A program made the translations under genes and the position numbers. This document shows, in pieces, positions 26,471 through 36,442 of a DNA stretch of 64,000 bases (within the stretch, counting starts at the first letter, position 1; the number at the start of each line of letters is the position of its first letter). The notes under the pieces were generated by a model that was not told the DNA's origin, did not search any database, and worked only from the letters and a program-made list of their open reading frames with translations. Location of the stretch: NCBI GenBank assembly GCA_900312665.1, contig ONZQ02000004.1:2200693-2264692 (forward strand), written 5' to 3'. The stretch comes from Cephalotrichum gorgonifer. Its lineage: Eukaryota > Ascomycota > Sordariomycetes > Microascales > Microascaceae.

Positions 26471-26498
26471 GCTTTCCTTTGCTTTCCTTTGCTTTCCT
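26471..26498. repeat. 10-bp tandem repeat (GCTTTCCTTT)
   Basis: There are about 2.8 exact copies of GCTTTCCTTT in the 3' region between RSE1 and HOS4. Confidence 0.85.
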
Positions 26499-26610
26499 CG
26501 GTTGGGGTCTACGGAGCCTCCGACTTCAATCCAGGACAAAGATGGGAGCACTCATCATATCACGAAGGCATACCCATACTCATTTTTGACTAAAAAGTCC
26601 GGCGTGAAAA

Positions 26611-26628
26611 GAGAGAGAGAGAGAGAGA
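26611..26628. repeat. (GA)9 microsatellite
   Basis: This is an uninterrupted GA run in the spacer. Confidence 0.9.
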
Positions 26629-27238
26629 AAAGGCGGGAATCATAACCAGCTTGTTGAGTAAGACATGTACAAGTTATCTACTCAGCCTGTAAACCCAACC
26701 CCCCCTCCCTATTCCATTTGTCCCCCTTCAACCCCTTTCCTTCCCCCAACATTCCCTCCTCCAAAACTACACACCTTCCAACCCCGTCCCGCATGGTTTC
26801 AATAAATAGAGGTAATAAAAAAGAAAAAGAAAACACCGCTCCATACCCCAGTTTCCGTCCCCAGACCCCTTCCCATACAAAGGAAAAAGGAAGAAAGGAG
26901 AAAAAAAAGAAAAGAAACAAATTGATAATAACACCCATCCCTAGCTAAACATACATTTGAAATGGAAACTAAAAGAGGGAATAAAATAAAAAAGAGCGGA
27001 AAATGGATGCGAGGTATTGAACCCGATTACCCCCCTTGTATGACTTATGGCGAGAGAGAAGACAAAAGGCGTTGTGGTACGGGGCCCAATCCGGATATCA
27101 CCTCCCTCATTCCGCCCTCGCGCTGAGGTAGGAGAGGAGGTTTGAGTCGATAGAGAAGCGGTAGAAACGGAGGTCGAGCGCCCACGTTCATTAGGTATTT
27201 AAATGCTTTCGTTCGAGTGGGAAAGTGCGCTTTCGGGA

Positions 27239-30200
27239 TCAGACATCCGCCCGAGAACCGCCATTAATCCCGTTGACAAGAGGCTGGTCCGCAGCGCCCT
27301 CGTGAGACGCAGCCCGCGGGCTAGTCGTCCCGTTAAGGCCTTGCGCCTGGCTCTGCCCCTGCCCCTCGGCGCCGGGGGTCAGCCCGTTGGGTCGCGGCAC
27401 CCCGTTAGGCGTGGCCGGACCCTCCGCCTCCTTCAGCAGGTGCCCGAGGCCCTGCTGCTTGCAGATCGAGGCGTAGTCGGGCTCGTCGGGGTACACGCGG
27501 TTAATTCCGCCTCGCCGCGGCACCCTCTTCTCGAGGAACGGCGTCTTGCTAGTCCTCGACCAGCTCGTCTTCTCCTCGCTGACGAGAGCCCCGTTGACGT
27601 AATACTTGTTTCCGGGCGCGAACCCGTGGAACCGCCCCGCATCCGGGTCCTGCTTCCACTTCGAGAGCGACTTCCAGCCGAACAGCTGCGCCTCGCTCTC
27701 CACGATCTCTCGGTACTCCACCGAGAGCCGGAGGCCGCGGAGGTGAGGGATGGTGGGGACGATGAAGAGCAGGTCGGAGAGCTATGATAGAGGTACCTGT
27801 TAGTTTTTGGGTACGACCTTGCATATGCCGTGGGGGAGACAGGCTAGCTGCTCACCTTAACGAAGAACATGTCCATGTTGAGGAACTTGTCCCATGCCTC
27901 CGCCTTGAGCCGCTCCGTCACCTCGTGCGTCATCGCGGTGGGATATACTCCCTCGCCGTAGTAGTTGGGTAGCTGGCAGCCAATATCGAACATGCTTGGC
28001 GTAGTGAGCGCATACCGGTCGGCCTCAAGCCGCCAGATGGACTTCTTCGCGAGGACGGAGACGGGGATCCTCTCCCATGCGGTGTCTAGAAAGGCTATGT
28101 TAGCGGCGCTAAGGGGAATATGGGTGGATAGCCACGGGGCTAGAGGGCTGAGTTCAACATACATCGAGAGAGTGAGAGGTCCTTCTCGCCCAGGAGCAGG
28201 GCAACTTGCGTGTTCAGGACCCACTGCTCCCTTCCGTCGGCCGTGCCGTTGGCCTCGGCGCGGATCGTGTCGTATCGGACTCCCTGCATGTGCTTGAACT
28301 TTTCCGCCACGTTGGCCGACTTCGGGAACGGCCACATCTCCAGCCAGCGGAGGAGAGCCGGCAGCTTCGCCAGCCGGATTCGCTCCTGCTCTTCGCGCTG
28401 ACGCTGGATCTCGGCCTCGCGTGCGGCCGCAGCCGCGCGCTGACGTTCCCTGTGTTCTCGTTCCCTGCGCTCTTCTTCCTCGCGTTTCCTTCGGGCCGCT
28501 TCCGCCGCTTCTCGTTCGAGTTGTTCCCGCCGTAGTCGTTCCTCCTCTTCCCGCTTCTTCTTCTCCTCCGCCTCTCTCTTCTTGCGCTCCTCCTCCTCTT
28601 TCCTAAGGCGCTCCTCCTCTTCCTTGCGCTTCTTCTCCGCGACCTCACGTTGCTTCCGCTCCTCTTCCTCGCGCCGAGCCTTCTCCTCCTCTTCCTTCCG
28701 CTTGCGTTCTACCTCTTCCTTACGCTTGCGCGCTTCTTCCTCTTCTTTCCGTTTGCGCTCCACCTCTTCCTTCCGCTTCCGTTCCTTCTCTTCCTCTTCC
28801 TGTTTCCGTTTCTTCTCCTTCTCCTCCTCCGCGCGTCGCTTCTTGTCCTCTTCGTCCTTGCGGCGCTTCTTCTCCTCCTCCTCTTTGCGCTTAGCCTCTT
28901 CCGCGCGCTTGGCCTCTTCCCCCTCGCGCTTCTTCTTCTCCCGCTCCTTCTCCTCGGCTTCGCGTCGCTTCTGCTCCTCCTTGGCACGGGCCTCGGCCTG
29001 CTCAGCTGATCGCTTCTTCTCTTGCTCCTCCTGCTGCTTGGCCTTCGATTCGGCTTCCTCGCGTTGAGCACCAGGCGGCGCATCCGTCATATCCACGTCG
29101 GTATCCTCACACTTAACGTGGATGGATTTGTCGCTCGATACGGACTTCCCTGACTCTCGGCGGTGCGGATCCGAAGACTTCTTGAGCTTGTGTTCCTTTC
29201 TTCCCTCGTCCTCCCGAGACGCCTCCCGAGATGCCTTCTGACTCATTTTCGCCGCCTTCATGGACTTGGCCAGCGATTGCTCACGAGACATAACCGGCTT
29301 CGCGGGGCGATCCTCGGCAATCGAACTCGGCTTCGAACGTCGCTCCTTGCCGTCAGAGTCCAGCCGCCTCTTCTTAGTCGGAACTTCGCTGTCGTCTTTG
29401 TCGCCGTTGTTGGAGTGAGGAGGGGTAGCGCTCGATCTAGGTCGTTTCGTGCCATCCCCAGAAACGGAGAACCCATCCCTGGACTGGTCTCTCTTGAGGG
29501 CTTTGGCGCGGTCATGATACTTCTCACCCTTGAGCTTCTCCTTCTCCTTCTCTTTCTCCTTCTCAGGATGGTCGTCATTCCGGCCATCATGGGGACTGGC
29601 AGGATCCTTCGAAGTTGATGTCGAAGACACGTGACTTGACCGCCTCTGCTTATCCCGCTCGCCTCGCAACTCTCCCTTTGAGACCAGCTTCCTCCGTGGC
29701 TTCACGGCCTCACCGTCAGAAGACACGCCAGCAGCCAACTCTGATTCAGCCCGTTTCACCTTGGCCTGCTTATGTATCGCGGGAGAGTTCTCGCGATCTG
29801 ACACGTTGATCGAGGGCAGGGCTTCGTCATTCTTCAGTCTGGCAGGACCACGCTTTGGAGAAGTTTGACTGTCGTCGTGGGAGCGCTTTTTCTCCTTCGG
29901 GCTCGTTACCGACTTGGACGGAACCTTCTTCTTCACGGGCTCTCCAGACCTCGACGGGCTCAGGGTACTCCGCTTGGGGGCGCGGGCAGGATCCTCCTTC
30001 CCCTCGCCGGCCCTGTTCGCTCGCTTCTGCTCGCGCTCTTCCTTGTCCTTTTCGCGGTCCCGCCGCGCGGGAGACCTGGTCTTAGCAATATCCTTCGAGC
30101 GGGGCTTTCTATGGCCCTCGTACGCTCGCTTCAAGAACTCCTCCTCATCTTTCCAGTTCGTGCCCTGGCGTCGGCGCGCGATCTCGTAGTACGTCTCACC

Positions 30201-32249
30201 CTTGAACCTCCTAGTTGGGTCGAAGTTGCTCTGGTCGAGAAGGAGTTGTATGACCTTGATATTTTCCTGACCTATCGCGGCCAACATCGGGGTGGCGACT
30301 TCCGCCGGCATATGCGCAACTGGCGGGGGATCGGGGTTGGCGCCTCCGAGCGCGAGAAGAAGCTGCATTACCAAGTCGTGGCCGCCTCGTGCAGCATTGA
30401 CCATTGCTTCAGGGTCATCGCATCCATCGCGGACCTGTAATATGCGCGTAACAGTTTCCTCGTCGCCACGGCTAGCTGCACCGCGAAGCGTCTTGTCATC
30501 CATCGGCATGTAGAGGAGATGGTTGCTCGTCTTGTTGGCTCGCATGGTTCCGCCCCGACGACTACTCGATGAATGTGCGTTGGGATTAGTGGCTGAGTTG
30601 GGGGGACTATCGGGACCATCGTGGTTGTGCTCTTCCGACGTCCGGCGCCTCTCTCCCATGCGCTGCCTGGCGTTAATGAGCATAGTGCGAATCTGGTCCG
30701 CATTCTCTAGGTCATCGTTGACTCGGTCGAGTGGTTCTTCGCCATGGACGTTGGATTTCCGGGGGTTCACACCGGCGTCGAGGAGTAGTCGAACGACACC
30801 AAGATGGCCGTTATCGACGGCATCTAGTAGAGGGGTGTCCTTGTCGTAGTTTACGCACTCGAGGTTGCAGCCGGCGTTGATCAAGAGCTCGACGATGTCC
30901 TCGCAACCATTAATTGCGGCAATCTGGAGCGGCGTGTTTCCGGCGTAATCGGCGACGTTGAGGTCCTCGGGACGTTCGGCGAGACGGCCTTTCGCTTGCT
31001 CGTACTCGCCACGGGCGCAAGCACGCGCAAGAAAGGTCTGACCGTGTGCATCTAGATGCTTCTTGTGGGGGGCAATCTTGGCAGGCGAGACGGTGGAGTC
31101 GGTCGTGGCAGGAGTCGCGAGATTCCGCATCTTGGAGCTTCTTGGTCGGGGACTACCGCTGTCAGATGACTCGTCAGAGTGATACTCGGTTGACTGGAGC
31201 GGAGCGGGCACCCGCTTTTTCTTGTGGCTCAGTCCACTTGAAGAATGGGAAGGAAGTTGGGTCGACGCGCTACGTCGGTGAGCGCGACCGTGGGGAGAAA
31301 CGGATCGGGTGTGGTCGTGGGATTTAGATCCGGCCAGCTGCTGCTGTTCCCGGCCCTGCTTTGACGGGTGCGAGTCGGGGTTTGTGGAGGCGGGCGCGGT
31401 GCGTTGACGCCTAGCCTTGCGATTATCCTCGTCGTCTTCGGAATCAAGCCTCGGCGTCTTACGCTTGTGGGGGATAATTCTGTCGGCGCCTTTTAGCTTG
31501 TCTTTGGAGGCCTTTGGAGACCCGAGGCGAGCGACATCTGAGTTGGAGTCGGAATGGTTGTGGGGGTTTGCATCGGCAGACTTGCGGCGTTTTGGAGGAG
31601 GGGAAGTCGGGGTGGAGACTGAGGCATCTTTGGTTCGTTGGCCGGGAGGCGGTAATGATGGTTTATCCGACAACTTTTCGTCGAGTCGCTTCTTCTTGAC
31701 AGATTGGGAAAGAGCTGGGTCAGTAGATCCTGTCACGCCTGCCACGGCGGACCGCTCTCTGCTTCCATTTTTCTCTTTGTCCCTGCCGAGACTCTCGCTT
31801 CCTCGCTCCTTCGATCCCTCTGTCTCGCGCTGGCCACTGTGCCCGCGTGCACGCCCGTCCTTATTACCGTAGGTGACGGGACCAGTACGAGCAGGTGAGG
31901 AGCGGTCATCGTCTTCGCTTTTATCTTCGTGTTTTACCTTGCGGACCTTGGAGGGCGAGTGTCCATCCTTGCCGGGTAGGACGATAGTCTCGGCATCAGA
32001 GTTTGCGCCATCAGTGGCATTTCTTTCGTCTGCGGACTCGACCGACAAAACCATGCTCTGCTTAGCATCCTTGTCGAGAGCGGGGGACAGCCTAGTGTCA
32101 GTTACGGGGGTGTTCTCGTCGGGGGTCAGTGTGGACGTCGGGAGATGACTGTCGCTAGGCTCGTGACTCGGTCGCTTCGCTTTCGACTCGGATGCAGCAG
32201 CGACGGTGGGCTTCGTGGTGTCAGGCCCTGCAGCATTCTGCGCATCCAT
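27239..32249 (-). CDS. HOS4: Hos4-like ankyrin-repeat protein (Set3 complex)
   Basis: Three exons (32249-28163, 28085-27856, 27781-27239) encode 1619 residues; introns are 77 and 74 nt with GTATGT and GTGAGC donors. ATG 32249 (MDAQNAAGPD) is the first in-frame ATG. Residues 1-390 are disordered and S/K/D-rich with SP/TP sites. Ankyrin repeats occupy about 399-512 (GNTPLQIAAINGCEDIVELL, DTPLLDAVDNGHLGVVRLLL) and, more diverged, 584-687. A second disordered K/S/R-rich stretch follows, then about 230 residues of alternating E and K/R (about 1064-1292), probably a single alpha-helix. The C-terminal 300 residues are well conserved (LLGEKDLSLSRYTAWERIPV, IWRLEADRYALTTPS, LFIVPTIPHLRGLRL). Yeast Hos4 is a subunit of the Set3C histone deacetylase complex. 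The ortholog call rests on the ankyrin pair and architecture; the C-terminal domain is specific to filamentous fungi in my recollection. Confidence 0.75.
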
Positions 32250-33557
32250 GTCATTTATCTGGGAGATGTCCTCCAAGCGTGCACCATCCTGGGCCGTGAT
32301 TTGGCCGGGTTAAAGGAGATGGAATGAGGGTGGTGGGAATTGATGGAATTGATTTTGCGATGGATGGGTTGTTCTCGAATGGGCGGTTTGTCGGGTGGTG
32401 GCGATTGCAAAAGGAGAGGAGGGAGAGGAGGGGGCAAGATGAAGCGTGCGTGCGTATGTGTGTGGGTATGTGCGTGAGCAGAGTTCTAAGAACGGATGCA
32501 GATCTGCACAAGAAACGGACAAGGCAACAACCCCCCTAAATTTGGTGGGTTCGAGGAAAGTGCCAAAAATCGAAAGGCGGGAACAAAAAAAAAGGTGCGA
32601 CGGGGAAAAATCCAGATCGAAATGACGGCCCTGTCGCGACGAGTGAGGTGTGGGGAATCTGCAGATCTGGCTTCACACACAAGGAAACGATGGGTTAGGA
32701 ATAGAACAAGGACGATTTAAAGATGACAAAGGGCGAAAATGGAAGCTGGCTAACAATGGTTGTTTGGCTGGCAATTAGTCACTGTTGTTTCTGACAGTGT
32801 GTGAGGCGTGAGGGTGGAAAGGTGAGGCGGGCTGTAGGCTGTGCCGCTTATTTCGACAAGGCACCTCAAATTGGTGATCTGGTTTTGGCGATGGATCGTT
32901 TGAAATTGGGAAAGCTTGAACCTCTAGGAGGCGAGATTTCTTCCCTCCTTCGGTCCATCCCAAGAGTATCAGACTCAGACAAGAACGGCTATGATTGGCC
33001 CATCCATGTACAGACCGATACGCGGGTGTCAGCTACGGCGCGGCAGATAAACCCTGAGCGCAATTTTGGTTCAAAACACGACGGCCGTCCACTTCGGGTT
33101 TGAGATCTTGAATTGACGCTTAAACTTTCCTTCCTTCCTTCTCTTGAAGACGAGTATGTTTTCTGACCTCCTTATCCTCCTCTTCATAAACCAGGACAAA
33201 CTTCCAAGCATTCGGGAAGCCTCGGTGTGATAGCTTTCGGAAAGTCCGCTGGCGCGAGTTGCTGCCTGGATCCAGAGTGCGTGACCCGACCGACCGGGGG
33301 CAGGCAGGAAAAGTTGCGGGATACTTTGTTACTTGCGCAACGCCAAGGTTCCTTGTACTCCCGTATTTCTCGGTACCCTATTTCTAGCGACGGTGTGTGG
33401 CCAACACTACTTGTACGGAGAATTGACCAAGGATCTCTCCCGTCTCATGTACCTCGACTTCGACAGGCATCTCCATTTTGTCGCGACCAGCTTCCTTCCC
33501 TCTCGTGACATCAACTAAAAACAGGAAAGGTTTTTTTTTTGCCAAGGCTAAAAGAAA
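32250..33557. promoter_or_regulatory. Divergent HOS4/ALKBH6 upstream region
   Basis: Start codons on opposite strands flank 1.3 kb of non-coding DNA. It includes a GT-rich patch (32450-32475) and purine-rich segments. No gene or named site was recognised. Confidence 0.55.
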
Positions 33558-34489
33558 ATGGCAGCAGACGAGCCTCCCGCGAGCATCCCCCCGCAACTCC
33601 CACGCTCCCTTGAAGATGCTCGAGTAACTAGTCTCCCTAAGTCGGCATTCTACATCCCGAACTTCATCACCGTAGAAGAGGAGCAGGCCATCCTGTCAAG
33701 GGTATTGAGCACACCAAAAGACCAGTGCCAGACATCCTCTGCTGACATCGACTCCCCTCCGTCCAGATTGCCACCGCGCCGAAACCACGATGGAAGCAAC
33801 TAACCCACCGCCGTCTGCAAACTTGGCCGTCCGAACTCGTCAAGAACGCCCTCATCAACGAGCCACTGCCCGAGTGGCTCGTGGAGCCCGTCATCTCACG
33901 ACTCCTCTCCCTCGAGTTCCCCGGAGATGACGAACACGGCGTCGCAAACCTATTCTCGAACAGTCCGCACAAGCGACCGAACCACGTCCTCATCAACGAG
34001 TATCCGCCCGGCGTCGGTATCATGCCGCATAAGTTAAGTACATGGGGAGAGAAAGTCCAATATTGGCAGGGGGGTTATGCATCCATATAGAACCTGCGGG
34101 AAACTCATAGGCGAAAACAGGACGGACCAGCGTATCACCCAGTCGTCTGCACGGTAAGCCTCGGCTCGAGCCTGTGCTTGAACCTCTACCGCAGCAAGGA
34201 CGACGGCGCGGTCGACCCCGAGCCCGTGTACAGGATTCTACAGGAGCCGAGGAGTATACTCATCACGACGGATGATCTCTACACATCGTATCTACACGGA
34301 ATTGCCGATACCGAGCAGGACGTCGATCTATCGGCCGATACCGTTGCGAACTGGGACCTCCTCGGCTCGCAAAGCTCATTCGGAGACGGGCGAAACGAGA
34401 GGCAGATGCGTGTTAGCCTGACCTATCGCGACGTCCTCAAGGTCGTGAACATCGGCAACCGGCTCAACGGGATCCTGGGTCGGCGCTGA
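33558..34489 (+). CDS. ALKBH6-like Fe(II)/2-oxoglutarate dioxygenase, one junction problematic
   Basis: Exons are 33558-33701, 33767 to about 34032 and about 34111 or 34121 to 34489, giving roughly 260 residues, the size expected for the family. Intron 1 (65 nt, GTATTG...CCAG, branch GCTGAC) joins AILSR to IATAPKPRWK. Conserved AlkB features are PNHVLINEYPPGVGIMPH, DGPAYHP and VCTVSLGSSLCLNLY, the distal His in DDLYTSYLHGI, and the RVSLTYRDV motif (R-x-S-x-T-x-R, 2OG binding). The iron HxD motif straddles intron 2. No GT-AG pair gives H-x-D: the canonical choice (GTTAAG at 34033, CATAG at 34110) yields H-K-R-K-Q-D. The protein probably demethylates nucleic acid or protein; the substrate is unknown. 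It lies tail to tail with the next gene, 88 bp apart. Confidence 0.75.
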
Positions 34490-34577
34490 AGCTAGCGTCC
34501 AAACCCCCCCCCCCCTTCCCTACGGTCCCAAGGGAGAAAGAGAGAGAAGGAGACCAGCGCGTGAAGAAAACTTTCTC

Positions 34578-35620
34578 TCAAAACAAGAATGGGATCATCC
34601 TCCACCGCTGTACCCTCTCAGCCCCGAACTTCTCGACGTACCACACCTTTGTATTCTTGGCCGTCGCGCCTAGGTTCGCCGCGACGAAGAAGAGGCCCGA
34701 CAGCAGCGTCCTGTTGAGGAGGTGGCCCCGGGGTGCCGCAGCTCCGGCGAGGGCGACGTAGATGAGGCATTCGCACGTGTAGTGGGCGCAGACGATGTAA
34801 CGGAACAGGCCGTCGTAGGGGAGGGTGTACTTTCGTAGGCTGGCAAGGTGCTTGTGTGCGCGATGCTGCTGGGCCGAGGCGACGATGAAGATGCCGGCTG
34901 CGACGGCTGTTCGGAGGGGCGATATCGTGTTGCCTTCTTCGGCAGAGGTCACACCTAAGATGGCCGCTAGAATATGCAAAACGTTAGGAGACACTAGACA
35001 CGTCAAAGATGATATTAAGAGTAAACCTTACCGGAACCTTCTATCCATACGGACACGCTCATGGCTAGGTAGACAAGGACCGACAGGACCCAGTGGAGCC
35101 CCAACATCTGCGACGCGGAGGGCCTCATGACGAACCAGCACTCGTACAGCCTCCGCGCCGCCTGCGCCGTAAGCATCCCCCAGGCCAACACGACCTGCCC
35201 GAGGCTCATCCCCCCTCCTTCCCCCTTCCCACTCTCCATTTCCATGCCCGCGATGGCCGAGAGAACACGCCCGCCCGTCAGGTACTGCGCCGCCCAGAAG
35301 ATCTGAAACACCAGGAGCGCGAGGTAGAAGTGGGAGAACCACGCGTGGGGGACGCGGGTGAGGAGGCCTGTTCGCCGGAGGAGGACGACGAGGGGCCGGA
35401 GGAGAGCATCCCGAGTGTTGTCCGCGGTTTCCGGCTCCCTGGGGGCGGGCTTCGCGGCGGGGGAAGAGTTCCGGGGCCCGTAGTTGAGGAGGACGTCTTG
35501 GAGGGCGGGGAGGAGCTGGAGGGCCAGGCAGCCGGATGCGAGGAGGATGAAGTAGGATTGGCAGTAGGTCGAGGGTGGGAGGGATAGGGGGAGGAGAAGG
35601 GGGGGAATGTAGGGAGGCAT
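34578..35620 (-). CDS. DFG10: Polyprenol reductase / steroid 5-alpha-reductase-like (SRD5A3/Dfg10)
   Basis: Two exons (35620-35032 and 34966-34578) encode 325 residues; the 65-nt intron (GTAAGG...TTCTAG, branch CTAAC) joins WIEGS to AAILGVTSAEEGN. Hydrophobic segments near residues 18-40, 95-115, 140-160, 170-190 and in the C-terminal half indicate a polytopic ER membrane protein. Family motifs are QAARRLYECWFV, ASAQQHRAHKHLASLRK, GLFRYIVCAHYTCECLIYVA, and the ending KVWYVEKFGAERVQRWRMIP followed by FLF, the steroid_dh C-terminus. This class makes dolichol from polyprenol for N-glycosylation. SRD5A3/Dfg10 is preferred over enoyl reductase Tsc13 because of the LYEC motif and the spacing of the C-terminal motifs. 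Confidence 0.88.
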
Positions 35621-36442
35621 TTTTGGGGGTAGGATTCAGTGTATCTGCATGGCGTTGCAGTAGACAAGGTAGGAGTACCAAGTACCGAGAGGTATGAGGT
35701 GTAGGCGGGGAGGCGTGGTGGGCAAGTGGTGGTGTCAGAATATAAATTGGGTTGGAACAACTGCATATTTTTTTCCGGCCGTGGGTGGTCGGTGGAACAT
35801 CGCATGTGATAGTGTAGCCATCCACCCACACCCTCGACAGACGTCGTAATATATTATTATCCCCGAAAACACCCTACATACCCGGGCCTGCCTTCTCCTC
35901 CAATGCCGAGTAGGTATACGCGCCATACGGCTCTTGGTCATGTAGCGTAATCTTCGAATACTCACAAAGTGAACACAATCTTACGCTCGCCCGTGGTCCA
36001 CGCTCAATACGTCAAGATGTCCCCCAGCACCCTGAAACCTACCTTCGATTCGAGAGGAAGAAAACGTCTTACAAGCCATCCCAACCACCACGACAAACAG
36101 CGTGGGAAAGAATACTCAAGATATCAATTTCATCTCATTAACCAGCCCCGCAAAGGCACCCCCGCCAACGGACTTTTAAATCTACATAAACAACTTTCAT
36201 GTCCTTCCCCCAGCTCCAGCCAGCTCCCAAATTTCCCCGCCCCCCTTCCACTCCCCCTGCTCGACCTCTACCTTTGCCAGACCGTGGACGCCCTAATCAA
36301 GTGCAACAAATCCTGAGTGACAAGAAAAGAAAAGAAAAGAGAGAAAAAAAAAGAAAAGACAAGACCGGAGATATGTAAACGAAAGGAAGACGGTGAGTGT
36401 TTCCATGCGAGTTCATTTTTGTATTCCGAAAATGCTTCCAAT
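35621..36442. other. Spacer between DFG10 promoter and eIF3a 3' end
   Basis: This holds the upstream region of the minus-strand reductase and the 3' region of eIF3a. A pyrimidine-rich stretch lies at 36190-36270 and an A-rich one at 36317-36365. No gene was recognised. Confidence 0.55.

Larger units (their letters stand above)
26003..27238. other. Tail-to-tail spacer RSE1/HOS4
   Basis: This contains 3' untranslated sequence of both genes, a (GA)9 run at 26611-26628, a 10-bp tandem at 26471-26498 and an A-rich stretch (26815-26990). No gene was recognised. Confidence 0.6.

Noticed and set aside
28582..29067. Long plus-strand frames opposite the HOS4 charged helix
   Set aside because: Ser/Phe/Arg or Leu/Phe-only products are the antisense image of GAG/AAG-rich codons.
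34033..34110. Taking the GTTAAG...CATAG intron of the ALKBH6-like gene at face value
   Set aside because: It is the best GT-AG choice but destroys the invariant iron-binding HxD spacing, so I treat it as a problem to resolve and not as a proven junction.
35028..35831. 267-codon minus-strand frame overlapping DFG10
   Set aside because: Proline/arginine-rich shadow in another frame; the DFG10 frame carries the membrane segments and family motifs.
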